The notes beneath the pieces were generated by a model. That model made no database searches and was not told where the DNA came from. It saw only the letters and a list, made by a program, of their open reading frames with translations. The position numbers were made by a program, and so were the translations under genes. Below are positions 1-9,286 of a stretch of 64,000 bases of DNA, piece by piece. The stretch's first letter is position 1. Each line of letters starts with the position of its first letter. Location of the stretch: assembly GCF_031191185.1 (NCBI RefSeq), contig NZ_CP133465.1:361001-425000 (forward strand), in the 5' to 3' direction. Source of the stretch: Prevotella nigrescens (GTDB lineage: Bacteria; Bacteroidota; Bacteroidia; Bacteroidales; Bacteroidaceae).

Positions 1-498
1 ATAAAAGCAGTGGTATGTGATGGACACATGGGACTTTTACAAGCTATAAGTTTCTGTCCCGTACAAATGTGTCAGTTCCACCAATTCCAAATAGTTAGAA
101 GGCTTCTTACTAACAATCCACATTTACCTGCAGGCGTTGAACTATTAACTTTAATGAGAAGTATGTTCTCTTTGGGAAAAGAAGAGTTTATAACAGCTTT
201 TGAGAAATGGTGTGAACAATGGAAAGAGTTTCTAGACGAACGAACTCTTCTAATCTCTGGCAAGACGACCTATACACATAGAAGACTGAGAACTGCAAGA
301 CGTTCTGTTAAGACTCATCTTAAATGGCTCTATACGTATGAGGATTATACAGAATTACAAATTCCTAATACAACAAATCTATTGGAAGGATTTAACTCAC
401 AGCTTAAAAGGGCACTACATAATCATAATGGATTGAATAAAGCTAACAAGAAGAAGTTTATAGATGGATTCATAAATACAAAAAGTAGGCTGGAATGA
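1..498 (+). CDS. DDE transposase, C-terminal part (cut by window edge)
   Basis: The reading frame is open from base 1, so the N-terminus lies outside the window. What remains shows an acidic residue in 'VVCDGH', a C-x2-H pair in 'CQFHQ', and a late glutamate in 'NLLEGFNSQLK'. Together these resemble the catalytic core of DDE transposases of the mutator or ISXO2-like type. The exact IS family cannot be named from this fragment. The stop codon sits inside a perfect hairpin and is followed by two copies of a terminal-repeat-like sequence, so this is probably the right end of an insertion sequence. Confidence 0.75.
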   Translation: MKAVVCDGHMGLLQAISFCPVQMCQFHQFQIVRRLLTNNPHLPAGVELLTLMRSMFSLGKEEFITAFEKWCEQWKEFLDERTLLISGKTTYTHRRLRTARRSVKTHLKWLYTYEDYTELQIPNTTNLLEGFNSQLKRALHNHNGLNKANKKKFIDGFINTKSRLE

Positions 499-507
499 AC
501 AGCCTAC
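485..507. repeat. Hairpin spanning the transposase stop codon
   Basis: gtaggctg (485-492) and cagcctac (500-507) are perfect 8-bp arms around a 7-base loop that contains the transposase TGA (496-498). No T-run follows. The right arm is the start of the terminal repeat at 500-521, so the gene end folds against the IS end. Confidence 0.7.
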
Positions 508-564
508 CAAATGTCCATTACTAAAACACGTGAGGTTTTCAGCCTACCAAATGTCCATTACGCC
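500..564 (+). repeat. Two copies of a terminal-repeat-like sequence (500-521 and 536-564)
   Basis: The core cagcctaccaaatgtccatt occurs at 500 and again at 540. The second copy extends to a 29-bp unit (536-564), beginning tttt and ending acgcc. An identical 29-bp copy lies alone at 50316-50344. Directly after a transposase this suits an IS terminal repeat, but a dispersed repeat unrelated to the IS is possible. Confidence 0.6.
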
Positions 565-688
565 GCAAAAGACCGTTACATGGAACTACGGACTGGTTGA
601 AGTTTTAATGGCTTACTCTGTAACGGCTTGCAGATACGGTCTTTTAGAGAGTATGATTATTCGCCCTTCAACTTATTTGGAAATATGA
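551..688 (+). pseudogene. 45-codon ORF downstream of the IS end, probable truncated remnant
   Basis: The ATG lies inside the 29-bp repeat and the frame runs to a TGA at 686-688. The first residues are therefore repeat-encoded and the rest (…YGLVEVLMAYSVTACRYG…) would be host-derived. It could be the 3' end of a gene cut by the IS, or chance. I do not recognise the protein. Confidence 0.25.
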
Positions 689-760
689 TTGCCGAAAAGA
701 ACGGAACGTTCAAAATAACTACTTGAAACAAATATTGTAGAATACAATTATAACAAATTC

Positions 761-1339
761 ATGAATATGAAAACAATCTTTAATGTCATCGCTTCTAATT
801 TAGCTAATAAGATGCCTTTTAAGTCTCTTTTTGAGGAACTTGGAGATGCAAATATAAATGCAGAACAAAAGTTGAAATATCTGATGTTTGCAGCTTATTG
901 TTTTTACTTTGATGGTGATATAACACACACGAAAGAAATTCTATCTGATTTAGTAAATTGCAGTTTTGATGGTGATTATAATAAATGGACTTGGATAGAA
1001 GGAGCCATTATGCTACAGCTGTATCTTGATAACTTTAATAATATAGAATTAAAGAATAAAGTTTTGGCAACCTTAGATTATGGCAACGATGAGTTGAAAA
1101 ATAAAATTAAGAAAAAGGCTTTTGCCAGAAGAAGCAATGGACTTTTATTGCATACAGACGAAAAGTCTTCTTTAGTAAACAATAAAGAAGTTGACTTTTT
1201 AAAACTAACACCCTATTTCAGTGAACTTATTTTTATAAAGTCATTTGGAAATGGAGATAAATTTACTGAAGAAGAATTGATGATTGACCTTAGTTCCTTA
1301 GAGAAGGAAGTTAAATCTGTAATATCACAATATAAATAA
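761..1339 (+). CDS. Hypothetical protein, 192 aa
   Basis: A soluble-looking, lysine-rich protein with no signal peptide or membrane segment. I do not recognise a domain. The N-terminal half is predicted helical (aromatic and leucine-rich stretches near residues 40-90), and the C-terminus carries an acidic stretch, 'FTEEELMIDLSSLEKEV'. It stands alone between an IS end upstream and an IS256-type remnant downstream, and no promoter consensus is obvious. Such isolated genes are often cargo or orphaned immunity-type genes, but nothing here proves that. Confidence 0.6.
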   Translation: MNMKTIFNVIASNLANKMPFKSLFEELGDANINAEQKLKYLMFAAYCFYFDGDITHTKEILSDLVNCSFDGDYNKWTWIEGAIMLQLYLDNFNNIELKNKVLATLDYGNDELKNKIKKKAFARRSNGLLLHTDEKSSLVNNKEVDFLKLTPYFSELIFIKSFGNGDKFTEEELMIDLSSLEKEVKSVISQYK

Positions 1340-1782
1340 CATAAGTGGTGTTTCGAGAAAGTCAATTGGTAGTGTCCTAAAAAGTGTGTAATTTCTCTTT
1401 TCTTTGTTTTGTTTTTATTCATTTTTCTTTCTTGTGTTTCCAGAATTTCCATTGATAAATTTTCCTGGCATATGTTGTTTTTGTTTCTTCCATGGCAACA
1501 CTTGCTAATAGAAAAAGTACCGACTTGTCTGATGACATTGATGTTCTCATTTTTATCGTTCTCTTATATTTTCTATTGAGCCTTTCAGTCCAGTTAGCCA
1601 TATATATGCACCTTTACACTTGCACGGGAAAGTCCATATATGTAAAGTAAGCCATGTTGCGGTCGGATTTATAGCTCCTCAATATAGCATGGTGCCCCCT
1701 AAAATGGTATGGTAACGTGAGTCCGACGAATTTATGGGTTGTTTCCTCTTCCTGAAACCGCTTTCGCACCCCATAGATGGAG

Positions 1783-1878
1783 TACGTTCATACCCCACGA
1801 GGGGCATATACTTGCGCCCTACTCGTGAGGTACGTTTGCATATCACTCGTGGGATACAGACATTGCCCTATTTACAGA
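1783..1878. repeat. 24-bp tandem repeat, four degenerate units
   Basis: Four consecutive 24-base units start at 1783, 1807, 1831 and 1855. Units 1 and 3 begin tacgtt and share cata about 7-9 bases in. Units 2 and 3 share ttgc and actcgtg in the same register, while unit 1 has the complement cacgag there. The array lies inside the IS256 remnant. Confidence 0.6.
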
Positions 1879-2073
1879 CTATTGGAATTCGCTGAACGCA
1901 CGTTACAACAAGCCTCTTCAGAGACTTGTTTGTCCCTGCGAGTGCAATGAAAGTGGCATCGATACAAACTGCTGAATAATAAAAAGAAAGCGAGCCATTG
2001 AACCATTGCCCAACGTCTTCACGGCAGCTATTGCTCAAGTAAGACGTCTGCTGTCTACTATAGGAGTGCACAT

Positions 2074-2137
2074 AAAGTGTGTAAATCCCATTTTTCTATT
2101 TTATACAAAGATAAAAAAATATGGGCTTACACACTTT
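2074..2137. repeat. Inverted repeat at the right end of the IS256 remnant
   Basis: aaagtgtgtaaatcccat (2074-2091) faces atgggcttacacacttt (2121-2137), a near-perfect inverted pair enclosing about 29 bases. Between the arms, caaagata (2106-2113) reads TATCTTTG on the minus strand, a plausible -7 box for the old transposase. Confidence 0.6.
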
Positions 2138-2204
2138 TTAAAGATTGTACCATCTAACTGGAGAAAGTAAATATGTCATAGCATATTATTTTCAACGCGA
2201 TAGG

Positions 2205-2236
2205 TTTGTCATTAACAAGATAATGTAGTAACTTTG
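2205..2236 (+). promoter_or_regulatory. Bacteroidota-type promoter for the M15 peptidase gene
   Basis: TTTG at 2205-2208 and TAACTTTG at 2229-2236 are separated by 20 bases, matching TTTG-N19/20-TAnnTTTG. Transcription would start near 2242, which excludes the upstream in-frame GTG at 2238. Confidence 0.75.
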
Positions 2237-2258
2237 TGTGAAGAAAATACGTACAACA

Positions 2259-3026
2259 ATGAGAAATAAATGGGTGTTTATAGTGCTTTGGCTTGCTTTT
2301 ACAAGTTTCATAATAGAAAATTTGCATAATAACGATGTTCAAAGACAATGGCAAACAACTAACAAACAAAGGCAAAAAACTTCATCTGCACAGCGCATGG
2401 AGCAGCAAGGATTCGTAGATATAAAAAGTATAGACCCTACAATAAAGGTGGCTTTGATGTATGCCCGGACCGACAATTTTTGCCACAAACAACTTTATAA
2501 AAGCTTACGTACAGCCTATATGCTACCCCAATGCGCCGCAGCTTTGAAGAAAGCACAAGCTGAACTGAAACGAATTCGCCCAGATTTAAGCCTCATCATT
2601 TTCGATGCAACACGCCCAATGAGCGTACAACAAACTATGTGGAACACTGTAAAGAATACCAACCATAGATTTTATGTCTCTAATCCTGCCAACGGAGGAG
2701 GCATGCACAACTATGGAATGGCAGTAGACATAAGTATTTGCAAAGCTTCGTGGAGCGAAAAGCTATGGCGCGATGGTGCAATACCATGTAAGATAGATAC
2801 TATTCCGATGGGAGTTAAGGTTGACCATTTGGGAAATGAAAGCCATATAGACAACGAACAACAGCTATTAATACGAGGTGTACTCAACAAGGAGAGCCTT
2901 GAGAACCGTAGATTGTTGCGCCGTGTTATGAAAGCAGCAGGTTTTCAGCCACTACGAACAGAGTGGTGGCACTTTAATCTTTGTACACGCAAATGGGCAA
3001 AGGTGCATTTAGAAGTTATTAAATAA
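2259..3026 (+). CDS. M15-family D-Ala-D-Ala dipeptidase (VanX/DdpX-like)
   Basis: Predicted zinc D-alanyl-D-alanine dipeptidase acting on peptidoglycan peptides in the envelope. The family signature is clear: 'GGGMHNYGMAVDIS' supplies the first zinc His and Asp, and 'EWWHFN' near the C-terminus supplies the catalytic Glu and third zinc ligand. The N-terminus has one hydrophobic segment (about residues 5-19), so it is exported or membrane-anchored. I use ATG 2259 (255 aa) because the promoter at 2205-2236 would initiate downstream of the GTG at 2238. No vancomycin-resistance genes are nearby, so a housekeeping cell-wall role is more likely. Confidence 0.85.
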   Translation: MRNKWVFIVLWLAFTSFIIENLHNNDVQRQWQTTNKQRQKTSSAQRMEQQGFVDIKSIDPTIKVALMYARTDNFCHKQLYKSLRTAYMLPQCAAALKKAQAELKRIRPDLSLIIFDATRPMSVQQTMWNTVKNTNHRFYVSNPANGGGMHNYGMAVDISICKASWSEKLWRDGAIPCKIDTIPMGVKVDHLGNESHIDNEQQLLIRGVLNKESLENRRLLRRVMKAAGFQPLRTEWWHFNLCTRKWAKVHLEVIK

Positions 3027-3050
3027 TTCTCACCTTATTATATATAGCAT

Positions 3051-4280
3051 TTGGAAACATCAGAATTTATCCGACAGTATGCTAACGATGATGTTAGGGC
3101 ACTCGCACTTATGGGAAAGCGTTTTCCAAAGGTGGACTTGCCCTACGCACTCGACCAGATTAGAGGGCGACAATTAGCACGAATAAAACTACCTACATGG
3201 GCAAATACGGAAGGAATAGTCTATCCACCGCACTTAAACATGGAACAATGTTCAAGCGAACCAACCGCTTTGTATAAACAAGATATTGTGAGGCGTTTGC
3301 TGCGAAAGCTTCCAACAGAGAATAATTCTACGCTAATCGATCTTACAGGAGGACTGGGGGTGGACTTTTCTTATATGTCAATGCTTTTTAATAATGCCCT
3401 TTATGTAGAACGAAACAAGCAACTCTACGACATAGCACTGCAAAATTTTGAATGTTTAAAGCTTAATAATATAACTACAGAAAATAAAGATTCCATAGAT
3501 GTCTTGCACCATCTCAGCAGTGTTTCTATATTTTTTTTAGACCCAGCACGTCGCAACAGCAATGGCGAGAAAGTTGTTTCGATGGCAGATTGCGAACCCA
3601 ACGTACTGGAATTGTGCGATGAAATGGTGAAAAAGAGCTGTTTTACCATTATAAAACTATCACCGATGTTAGACTGGCATAGTGTGGTGGCGCAACTAAA
3701 GCATGTGATTGAAGTACACATCGTATCGGTTAAAAACGAGTGTAAAGAGCTTTTAGTAGTGCTGGGCAACCATAAAAAGGAAGAGCAAGACGGTAAAGAG
3801 CAAACTATAAAAATATTTTGTGCAAACGATAACGATGTATTCTACTACGATGAGAATATAAATTACAGTCAGAAATACACATCCCAACAACCAATAATCG
3901 ACAAAAACACATTACAAACATCGTACCTATACGAACCGAATGCTTCTATTATGAAAGCTGGCTGCTTTGCCCAGTTAAGCGAAACATACCATGTAGCAGC
4001 AATAAGCAATAATTCTCATCTATTCGTGTCCCCAGTTTTACTGTCTAAATTTCCAGGAAGGAAGTTCAGAATTACACATATTTGCACGCTAAACAAGAAA
4101 GAAATACGCCGCGCTCTAACAAATATAACACAAGCAAACATAGCCGTAAGGAACTTTCCTATGGGAGTAGAAGACCTAAAAAAACGGTTAAAACTACACG
4201 ATGGTGGCACTAATTATATCTTCGCAACAACTTATGGCGAAAAAGAGCATGTACTAATATTCAGCAAAAAAGAGGTGTAA
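3051..4280 (+). CDS. THUMP-like class I SAM-dependent methyltransferase
   Basis: A 409-aa protein with a central Rossmann-type SAM-binding motif, 'LIDLTGGLGVDF' (about residues 96-107). 'FFLDPARR' resembles the catalytic D/N-P-P-x motif region of nucleic-acid methyltransferases. This matches a Bacteroidota family usually annotated as a THUMP-like or class I methyltransferase, probably acting on RNA; the substrate is unknown. The start is a TTG at 3051, 25 bases after the M15 stop; the next in-frame ATG is about 20 codons in and would cut conserved-looking sequence. It is probably co-transcribed with the M15 gene. Confidence 0.75.
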   Translation: METSEFIRQYANDDVRALALMGKRFPKVDLPYALDQIRGRQLARIKLPTWANTEGIVYPPHLNMEQCSSEPTALYKQDIVRRLLRKLPTENNSTLIDLTGGLGVDFSYMSMLFNNALYVERNKQLYDIALQNFECLKLNNITTENKDSIDVLHHLSSVSIFFLDPARRNSNGEKVVSMADCEPNVLELCDEMVKKSCFTIIKLSPMLDWHSVVAQLKHVIEVHIVSVKNECKELLVVLGNHKKEEQDGKEQTIKIFCANDNDVFYYDENINYSQKYTSQQPIIDKNTLQTSYLYEPNASIMKAGCFAQLSETYHVAAISNNSHLFVSPVLLSKFPGRKFRITHICTLNKKEIRRALTNITQANIAVRNFPMGVEDLKKRLKLHDGGTNYIFATTYGEKEHVLIFSKKEV

Positions 4281-4281
4281 A

Positions 4282-4313
4282 TTTGGCAATATTGCTTAAA
4301 ATGCGTACTTTTG
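4282..4313 (+). promoter_or_regulatory. Promoter for the GNAT-family gene
   Basis: TTTG (4282-4285), then 20 bases, then TACTTTTG (4306-4313) is an exact consensus match. It overlaps the 5' part of the longest open frame, so translation must start later, at ATG 4352. Confidence 0.75.
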
Positions 4314-4351
4314 TAAGTCGAAAAATAAAGTTACGAAAGAATTATAAAAAC

Positions 4352-5497
4352 ATGTCATCAATTCAAATTAAGAAGGTTACGAACAAGACAGACCTAAAAA
4401 ACTTCATAGATTTGCATTACGAACTATATGCAGGAAGTCCCTATGATGTGCCTAACCTTTATGACGACGAATGGAATACACTTTCAAAAGATAAGAATGC
4501 AGCTTTCGAATTCTGCGAAGCTGAATATTTTTTAGCATACAAAGACAATAAGATTGTTGGGCGTGTGGCAGCCATTATCAACCATAAAGCCAATGAAAAG
4601 TGGGAACGAAAGGACGTTCGCTTTGGTTGGATAGACTTCATTGATGATATTGAAGTGTCTACGGCATTGCTCAATGCCGTGGCAGATTTTGGCCGTACGA
4701 GAGGTATGGAAACCATTGCTGGTCCATTAGGCTTTACCGATATGGATCCTGAAGGTATGCTGACAATGGGCTTCGATCAGTTGGGGACAATAGCAACAAG
4801 CTACAACTACGACTACTATCCGCGACACATGGAACAAATGGGCGGCTGGGAAAAAGACGTAGATTATCTTGAATACAAAATAAGTGTGCCCGATGCCATT
4901 CCCGAAAAGCTTGTTAAGCTCTCTGAAATGATTCAGAAGAGATACAATTTGCGCATTAAGAAACTCACTAAAAAAGAAATATTTGAAGGTGGTTACGGGA
5001 GAAAGATATTCCAACTCATCAACAGCACATATAAAGATTTGTATGGTTTCTCCGAATTAACCGACCGCCAAATCGACCAATACATAGCACAATATTTCCC
5101 ATTTGCCAACTTGGAGTTCATCACCGTTATTGAAGATGGAAACAAAGACAACCAAATTGCAGGTATAGGTATTACTTTGCCGTCGCTTAGTCGTGCTTTG
5201 CAGAAGTGTAAAAAGGGACGATTGTTCCCTTTCGGCTGGTGGCACTTGCTGAAAGTAATTAAGTTTACGAAAACGGAAGGTATAGATTTGTTACTCTTAG
5301 GGCTTCTTCCCGAATACCGTGCAAAAGGAGCAAACGCACTGTTATTTTACGATTTAATTCCGCGTTACATCAAACACGGCTTTAAATGGGGCGAGAGTCA
5401 GGTGGAAATGGAAACCAATGGCGGTGTGCAAAGTCAATGGGACATGTTCGATACCGTGAATCACAAACGCCGTCGCTGCTTTAAAAAGAGTTTATAA
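4352..5497 (+). CDS. GNAT-fold N-acetyltransferase-like protein
   Basis: A 381-aa cytoplasmic protein of a Bacteroidota family annotated as GNAT acetyltransferase. The N-terminal half has a GNAT-like strand pattern ('YFLAYKDNKIVGRVAAIIN'), followed by 'ETIAGPLGFTDMDPEG', typical of the family. The C-terminal part holds 'LLLLGLLPEYRAKGANALL', reminiscent of the acetyl-CoA binding loop. The substrate is unknown. The promoter at 4282-4313 lies inside the longer open frame that begins at 4283, so I place the start at ATG 4352. parE follows after 33 bases. Confidence 0.75.
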   Translation: MSSIQIKKVTNKTDLKNFIDLHYELYAGSPYDVPNLYDDEWNTLSKDKNAAFEFCEAEYFLAYKDNKIVGRVAAIINHKANEKWERKDVRFGWIDFIDDIEVSTALLNAVADFGRTRGMETIAGPLGFTDMDPEGMLTMGFDQLGTIATSYNYDYYPRHMEQMGGWEKDVDYLEYKISVPDAIPEKLVKLSEMIQKRYNLRIKKLTKKEIFEGGYGRKIFQLINSTYKDLYGFSELTDRQIDQYIAQYFPFANLEFITVIEDGNKDNQIAGIGITLPSLSRALQKCKKGRLFPFGWWHLLKVIKFTKTEGIDLLLLGLLPEYRAKGANALLFYDLIPRYIKHGFKWGESQVEMETNGGVQSQWDMFDTVNHKRRRCFKKSL

Positions 5498-5530
5498 AAG
5501 AAGAAACAGAAATACCGTTTAAACGAGAAT

Positions 5531-7477
5531 ATGGCGGAAGAAAACAAGAAATCAGTAGCATACACCGACGATAATATCCGACATCTTTCGGATATGGAGC
5601 ACGTACGCACCCGTCCTGGTATGTATATCGGGCGATTGGGCGATGGAAAACTTCCCGAAGACGGTATCTACGTGCTGTTGAAAGAAGTTATCGACAATTC
5701 TATCGACGAATTCAAGATGAACGAAGGCACACGCATAGAAATAGAAGTGGAAGACAATCTTCGGGTTTCCGTACGCGATTATGGGCGTGGCATTCCGCAA
5801 GGAAAGCTCGTTGAGGCGGTATCTGTGTTGAATACGGGTGGCAAATACGACTCGAAAGCATTTAAAAAAAGCGTCGGACTGAACGGTGTTGGTATTAAGG
5901 CGGTGAATGCGCTTAGCACAAAGTTTGAAGTAAAGAGCTTCCGAGAGGGTAAAGTACGCTCATTAACGTTCGAAAAAGGAATCAAGAAGACCGATAAAAC
6001 GACGAAATCGAACGATGAACAGGGAACTTACATCTACTTTGAACCCGACAATACGCTCTTTAAGAACTACAGTTTCCAAGACGACATTGTCGTTACTATG
6101 CTGCGAAACTACACCTATCTGAACACAGGACTTACCATTATGTATAATGGGCATCGCATTCTCAGTCGCCACGGATTGAAGGATTTGCTCTCCGACAATA
6201 TGACCGTAGACCCGCTTTACCCCATTGTTCACATGAAAGGCGATGACATTGAGATTGCCTTTACGCATACTAACCAATACGGAGAGGAATATTACTCGTT
6301 CGTAAACGGACAGCACACCACGCAGGGAGGTACTCATCAGAGTGCATTTAAGGAGCATATAGCCAAGACTATCAAAGAATTCTTCGGGAAATACGAATAT
6401 GGCGACATCAGAAATGGTATGGTTGCCGCCATCGCCATTAATGTTGAGGAACCTGTTTTCGAGTCGCAGACCAAGATAAAGCTTGGTTCTACGGTAATGT
6501 CGCCTAATGGTGAGACAATCAATAAATTTGTTGGCGACTTCGTAAAGACCAATGTCGATAACTTTATGCACATTCATAAAGAAGACTTTACCGACATTCT
6601 GGAAAACAAGATAAAAGAAACCGAACGTGAACGCAAGGCTATGGCAGGCGTAACAAAGTTGGCTCGCGAACGCGCAAAGAAAGCAAATCTGCACAATAGA
6701 AAACTTCGTGATTGTCGTATTCACTTCAGCGATGCTAAGAACGAACAAAAAGAAGAAAGTTCTATCTTCATAACTGAAGGTGATTCTGCCAGCGGAAGCA
6801 TTACAAAAAGCCGAGATGTAAACACGCAAGCTGTATTTTCGTTGCGTGGAAAACCACTTAACTGCTATGGTCTGACAAAAAAAGTGGTGTACGAAAACGA
6901 AGAATTCAATCTTCTGCAGGCAGCACTCGACATAGAAGAAAGCTTAGATTCGCTACGTTATAATAAGGTAATTGTAGCCACCGATGCTGATGTTGATGGT
7001 ATGCATATACGTCTACTCATTATAACATTCTTCCTTCAATTCTTCCCAGAGCTAATAAAAAAAGGACACGTCTACGTTTTGCAGACACCATTATTTCGTG
7101 TACGCAATAAGCGAACTAAGATTAAGAACAAGCAAATAATAGAGGAACAGGACGCAAAACGACTGAAAGGTGAGAAGAAAAACGACCTCATCACGATTTA
7201 TTGTTACACCGAAGAGGAAAGAATAAATGCGATTGAGGCTCTCGGACCTGACCCTGAAATTACACGATTCAAAGGTTTAGGAGAAATTTCTCCCGATGAA
7301 TTTGCTCATTTTATTGGTCCTGATATGCGCTTGGAGCAGGTTACACTGCACAAAAACGACCAAGTGAAGAACTTATTGGAGTATTATATGGGAAAAAATA
7401 CAATGGAACGACAAAACTTTATCATCGACAACTTAGTGATAGAAGAAGACCTTGTGGACGAAATTCCTGTAGAATGA
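5531..7477 (+). CDS. parE: DNA topoisomerase IV subunit B (ParE)
   Basis: ATPase subunit of a type IIA topoisomerase, 648 aa, expected to pair with ParC in chromosome decatenation. The GHKL ATPase domain shows 'TRPGMYIG', '[10 protein letters not shown]' (catalytic Glu and Mg-binding Asn) and '[14 protein letters not shown]'. The toprim domain shows '[10 protein letters not shown]' and '[12 protein letters not shown]', and 'RFKGLGE' is near the C-terminus. The length and lack of a gyrase-type insertion favour ParE over GyrB. parC is not in the window. Confidence 0.9.
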   Translation: MAEENKKSVAYTDDNIRHLSDMEHVRTRPGMYIGRLGDGKLPEDGIYVLLKEVIDNSIDEFKMNEGTRIEIEVEDNLRVSVRDYGRGIPQGKLVEAVSVLNTGGKYDSKAFKKSVGLNGVGIKAVNALSTKFEVKSFREGKVRSLTFEKGIKKTDKTTKSNDEQGTYIYFEPDNTLFKNYSFQDDIVVTMLRNYTYLNTGLTIMYNGHRILSRHGLKDLLSDNMTVDPLYPIVHMKGDDIEIAFTHTNQYGEEYYSFVNGQHTTQGGTHQSAFKEHIAKTIKEFFGKYEYGDIRNGMVAAIAINVEEPVFESQTKIKLGSTVMSPNGETINKFVGDFVKTNVDNFMHIHKEDFTDILENKIKETERERKAMAGVTKLARERAKKANLHNRKLRDCRIHFSDAKNEQKEESSIFITEGDSASGSITKSRDVNTQAVFSLRGKPLNCYGLTKKVVYENEEFNLLQAALDIEESLDSLRYNKVIVATDADVDGMHIRLLIITFFLQFFPELIKKGHVYVLQTPLFRVRNKRTKIKNKQIIEEQDAKRLKGEKKNDLITIYCYTEEERINAIEALGPDPEITRFKGLGEISPDEFAHFIGPDMRLEQVTLHKNDQVKNLLEYYMGKNTMERQNFIIDNLVIEEDLVDEIPVE

Positions 7478-7547
7478 AATACACTTAATCGTACAATATA
7501 AATCCAAAGTGAGCTTACAACCCTACTTGAAATAAGAACTGAAGATT

Positions 7548-9134
7548 ATGAAAAGAAGTTTTCTTTTATCAATAACGCTTTTGCTGTTCAGCACTTTTGC
7601 TGCTGCACAAATCAATCTGAACCTCGGCAGCGACTCGCCCATGCGCAAAATGCAGATGGCAGAGATAGCTATCTCCAACTTCTATGTAGATGAGGTAGAC
7701 GAGCAAAAAGTGGTGGAAGACGCCATTCGTGGTATGCTGAAAGGGCTCGACCCCCACTCCACTTATACCGATGCAAAGGAAACAAAGGCCATGAACGAAC
7801 CTTTGCAAGGCGATTTTGAAGGAATTGGTGTGCAATTCAATATGATTGAAGACACTTTAGTGGTAATTCAACCCGTGGTGAATGGTCCTTCAGAGAAGGT
7901 TGGCATTATTGCAGGCGACCGCATCGTGATGGTAGACGACACGTTAATAGCAGGCGTCAAGATGAACCGTACCGACATTATGAAGCGTTTGCGCGGGAAA
8001 AAAGGCACAAAAGTTAAGTTGAGCATCGTGCGTCGTGGTGTAAAAGGCATGCTCAACTTTATGGTTACACGAGCTAAAATACCCGTTCACACAGTTAATG
8101 CAGCTTATATGATTCGTCCAGGAATAGGTTTCATACGTTTAGAAAGCTTTGGAATGAAGACGCACGAAGAATTTATGGAGGCTGTTGAAAAACTGAAACA
8201 ACAAGGAATGAAACGCCTTATTCTCGATTTGCAAGATAATGGCGGTGGATTTCTCGAAGCGGCTGTCCGTATTGCAAACGAATTTCTGCAAGACAATGAT
8301 ATGATAGTCTACACAGAAGGCCGTCGCGTATCAAGGCAAAACTACAAAGCGCGAGGCAACGGACGACTAAAAGATATACCAGTTTATGTACTGGTCAACG
8401 AACTAAGTGCATCGGCTGCTGAAATAGTTTCAGGTGCAATTATGGATAACGACCGAGGAACACTCATAGGGCGTCGCACTTTTGGGAAAGGATTGGTACA
8501 AAGACCATTTGAACTACCCGATGGAAGTATGATAAGGCTAACCGTTGCACATTATTATATACCAAGTGGACGTTGCATTCAAAAGCCTTATAAGAAAGGA
8601 GACAAAGGTGATTACGATATGGATTTGGAAAACCGACTTAAACACGGAGAACTTACTAATCCAGACAGCATTCATTTCACTGACTCTTTAAAGTATTATA
8701 CTGTACGAAAACACCGTCTTGTTTATGGTGGTGGAGGTGTTATGCCCGATTATTTTGTACCGTTAGATACAACTAAGTTTACTGCTTTCCATCGTAAACT
8801 TATGGCGAAAAATATTATTATGGACACTTTCTTAAAGTACGTAGACAATAACCGTAAAGAACTAAAGAAGGATTATAAGACTTTCGAATCGTTCAAAAAA
8901 CAATACGAAGTCCCTACTTCTCTTACCAACCTGATTATTGCCGAAGCAAAGAAAGAAAAAATTGAGCCAAAAGATTCCGATGAACTTAAAAAGACATTGA
9001 ATTATATGCGCTATCAACTAAAATCGCTTGTAGCTCGCGACTTATGGGATATGACTGAGTATTTCCAAATATGGAACGAACAAAGCGACATTGTGAAAAA
9101 AGCACTCGAAGTAATAGATGCTGATAAGAAGTAA
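7548..9134 (+). CDS. S41-family C-terminal processing peptidase
   Basis: A secreted serine protease of the tail-specific (Ctp/Prc) type, 528 aa. It has a signal peptide ('MKRSFLLSITLLLFSTFAAA'), a PDZ domain around residues 85-165 ('SEKVGIIAGDRIVMVDD'), and the S41 core. The catalytic serine lies in 'NELSASAAEIVSG' and the lysine in 'RRTFGKGLVQ'. It acts in the periplasm or on outer-membrane substrates. It lies 70 bases after parE, with no clear promoter in the gap, so read-through is possible. A strong hairpin follows it. Confidence 0.9.
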   Translation: MKRSFLLSITLLLFSTFAAAQINLNLGSDSPMRKMQMAEIAISNFYVDEVDEQKVVEDAIRGMLKGLDPHSTYTDAKETKAMNEPLQGDFEGIGVQFNMIEDTLVVIQPVVNGPSEKVGIIAGDRIVMVDDTLIAGVKMNRTDIMKRLRGKKGTKVKLSIVRRGVKGMLNFMVTRAKIPVHTVNAAYMIRPGIGFIRLESFGMKTHEEFMEAVEKLKQQGMKRLILDLQDNGGGFLEAAVRIANEFLQDNDMIVYTEGRRVSRQNYKARGNGRLKDIPVYVLVNELSASAAEIVSGAIMDNDRGTLIGRRTFGKGLVQRPFELPDGSMIRLTVAHYYIPSGRCIQKPYKKGDKGDYDMDLENRLKHGELTNPDSIHFTDSLKYYTVRKHRLVYGGGGVMPDYFVPLDTTKFTAFHRKLMAKNIIMDTFLKYVDNNRKELKKDYKTFESFKKQYEVPTSLTNLIIAEAKKEKIEPKDSDELKKTLNYMRYQLKSLVARDLWDMTEYFQIWNEQSDIVKKALEVIDADKK

Positions 9135-9149
9135 TTGAACACAACAATA

Positions 9150-9199
9150 AATATAAAAGCGAGCAATTTGCACCATAGCAGATTGTTCGCTTTTATATT
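9150..9199 (+). terminator. Rho-independent terminator after the S41 gene
   Basis: An 18-bp stem (9150-9167 with 9182-9199, one G-T pair) closes a 14-base loop. The right arm is T-rich (cttttatatt), so it could work in both directions. Confidence 0.75.
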
Positions 9200-9286
9200 C
9201 TAATTTGGTTTTTTGTCATATAAGCCTATTTTCAAGAAACCAATAAAAAACATAATTCTAATTAACTACTCCCGATATGCCAGGCA

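Larger units (their letters stand above)
1378..2140 (-). pseudogene. Degenerate IS256 (mutator)-family element
   Basis: Perfect 14-bp inverted repeats bound the element: taaaaagtgtgtaa at 1378-1391 and its complement at 2127-2140. On the minus strand, 1419-1601 encodes 'WTERLNRKYKRTIKMRT' and 'LFLLASVAMEE', the C-terminal signature of mutator-type transposases. 1868-2071 encodes 'YYSAVCIDATFIAL', which fits the segment around the first catalytic aspartate. The two pieces are in separate ORFs with most of the catalytic core missing, and the gap holds unrelated DNA including a 24-bp tandem repeat. The element cannot encode a working transposase. Confidence 0.75.

Noticed and set aside
2238..2258. 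GTG start for the M15 peptidase
   Set aside because: It lies at the predicted transcription start, just after the -7 box.
2259..3026. Vancomycin-resistance VanX
   Set aside because: The family matches but no van regulatory, dehydrogenase or ligase genes are adjacent.
5963..6829. Long antisense ORF (288 aa) inside parE
   Set aside because: It is opposite a clear parE gene; the protein is cysteine- and phenylalanine-rich without any motif, typical of a shadow frame.
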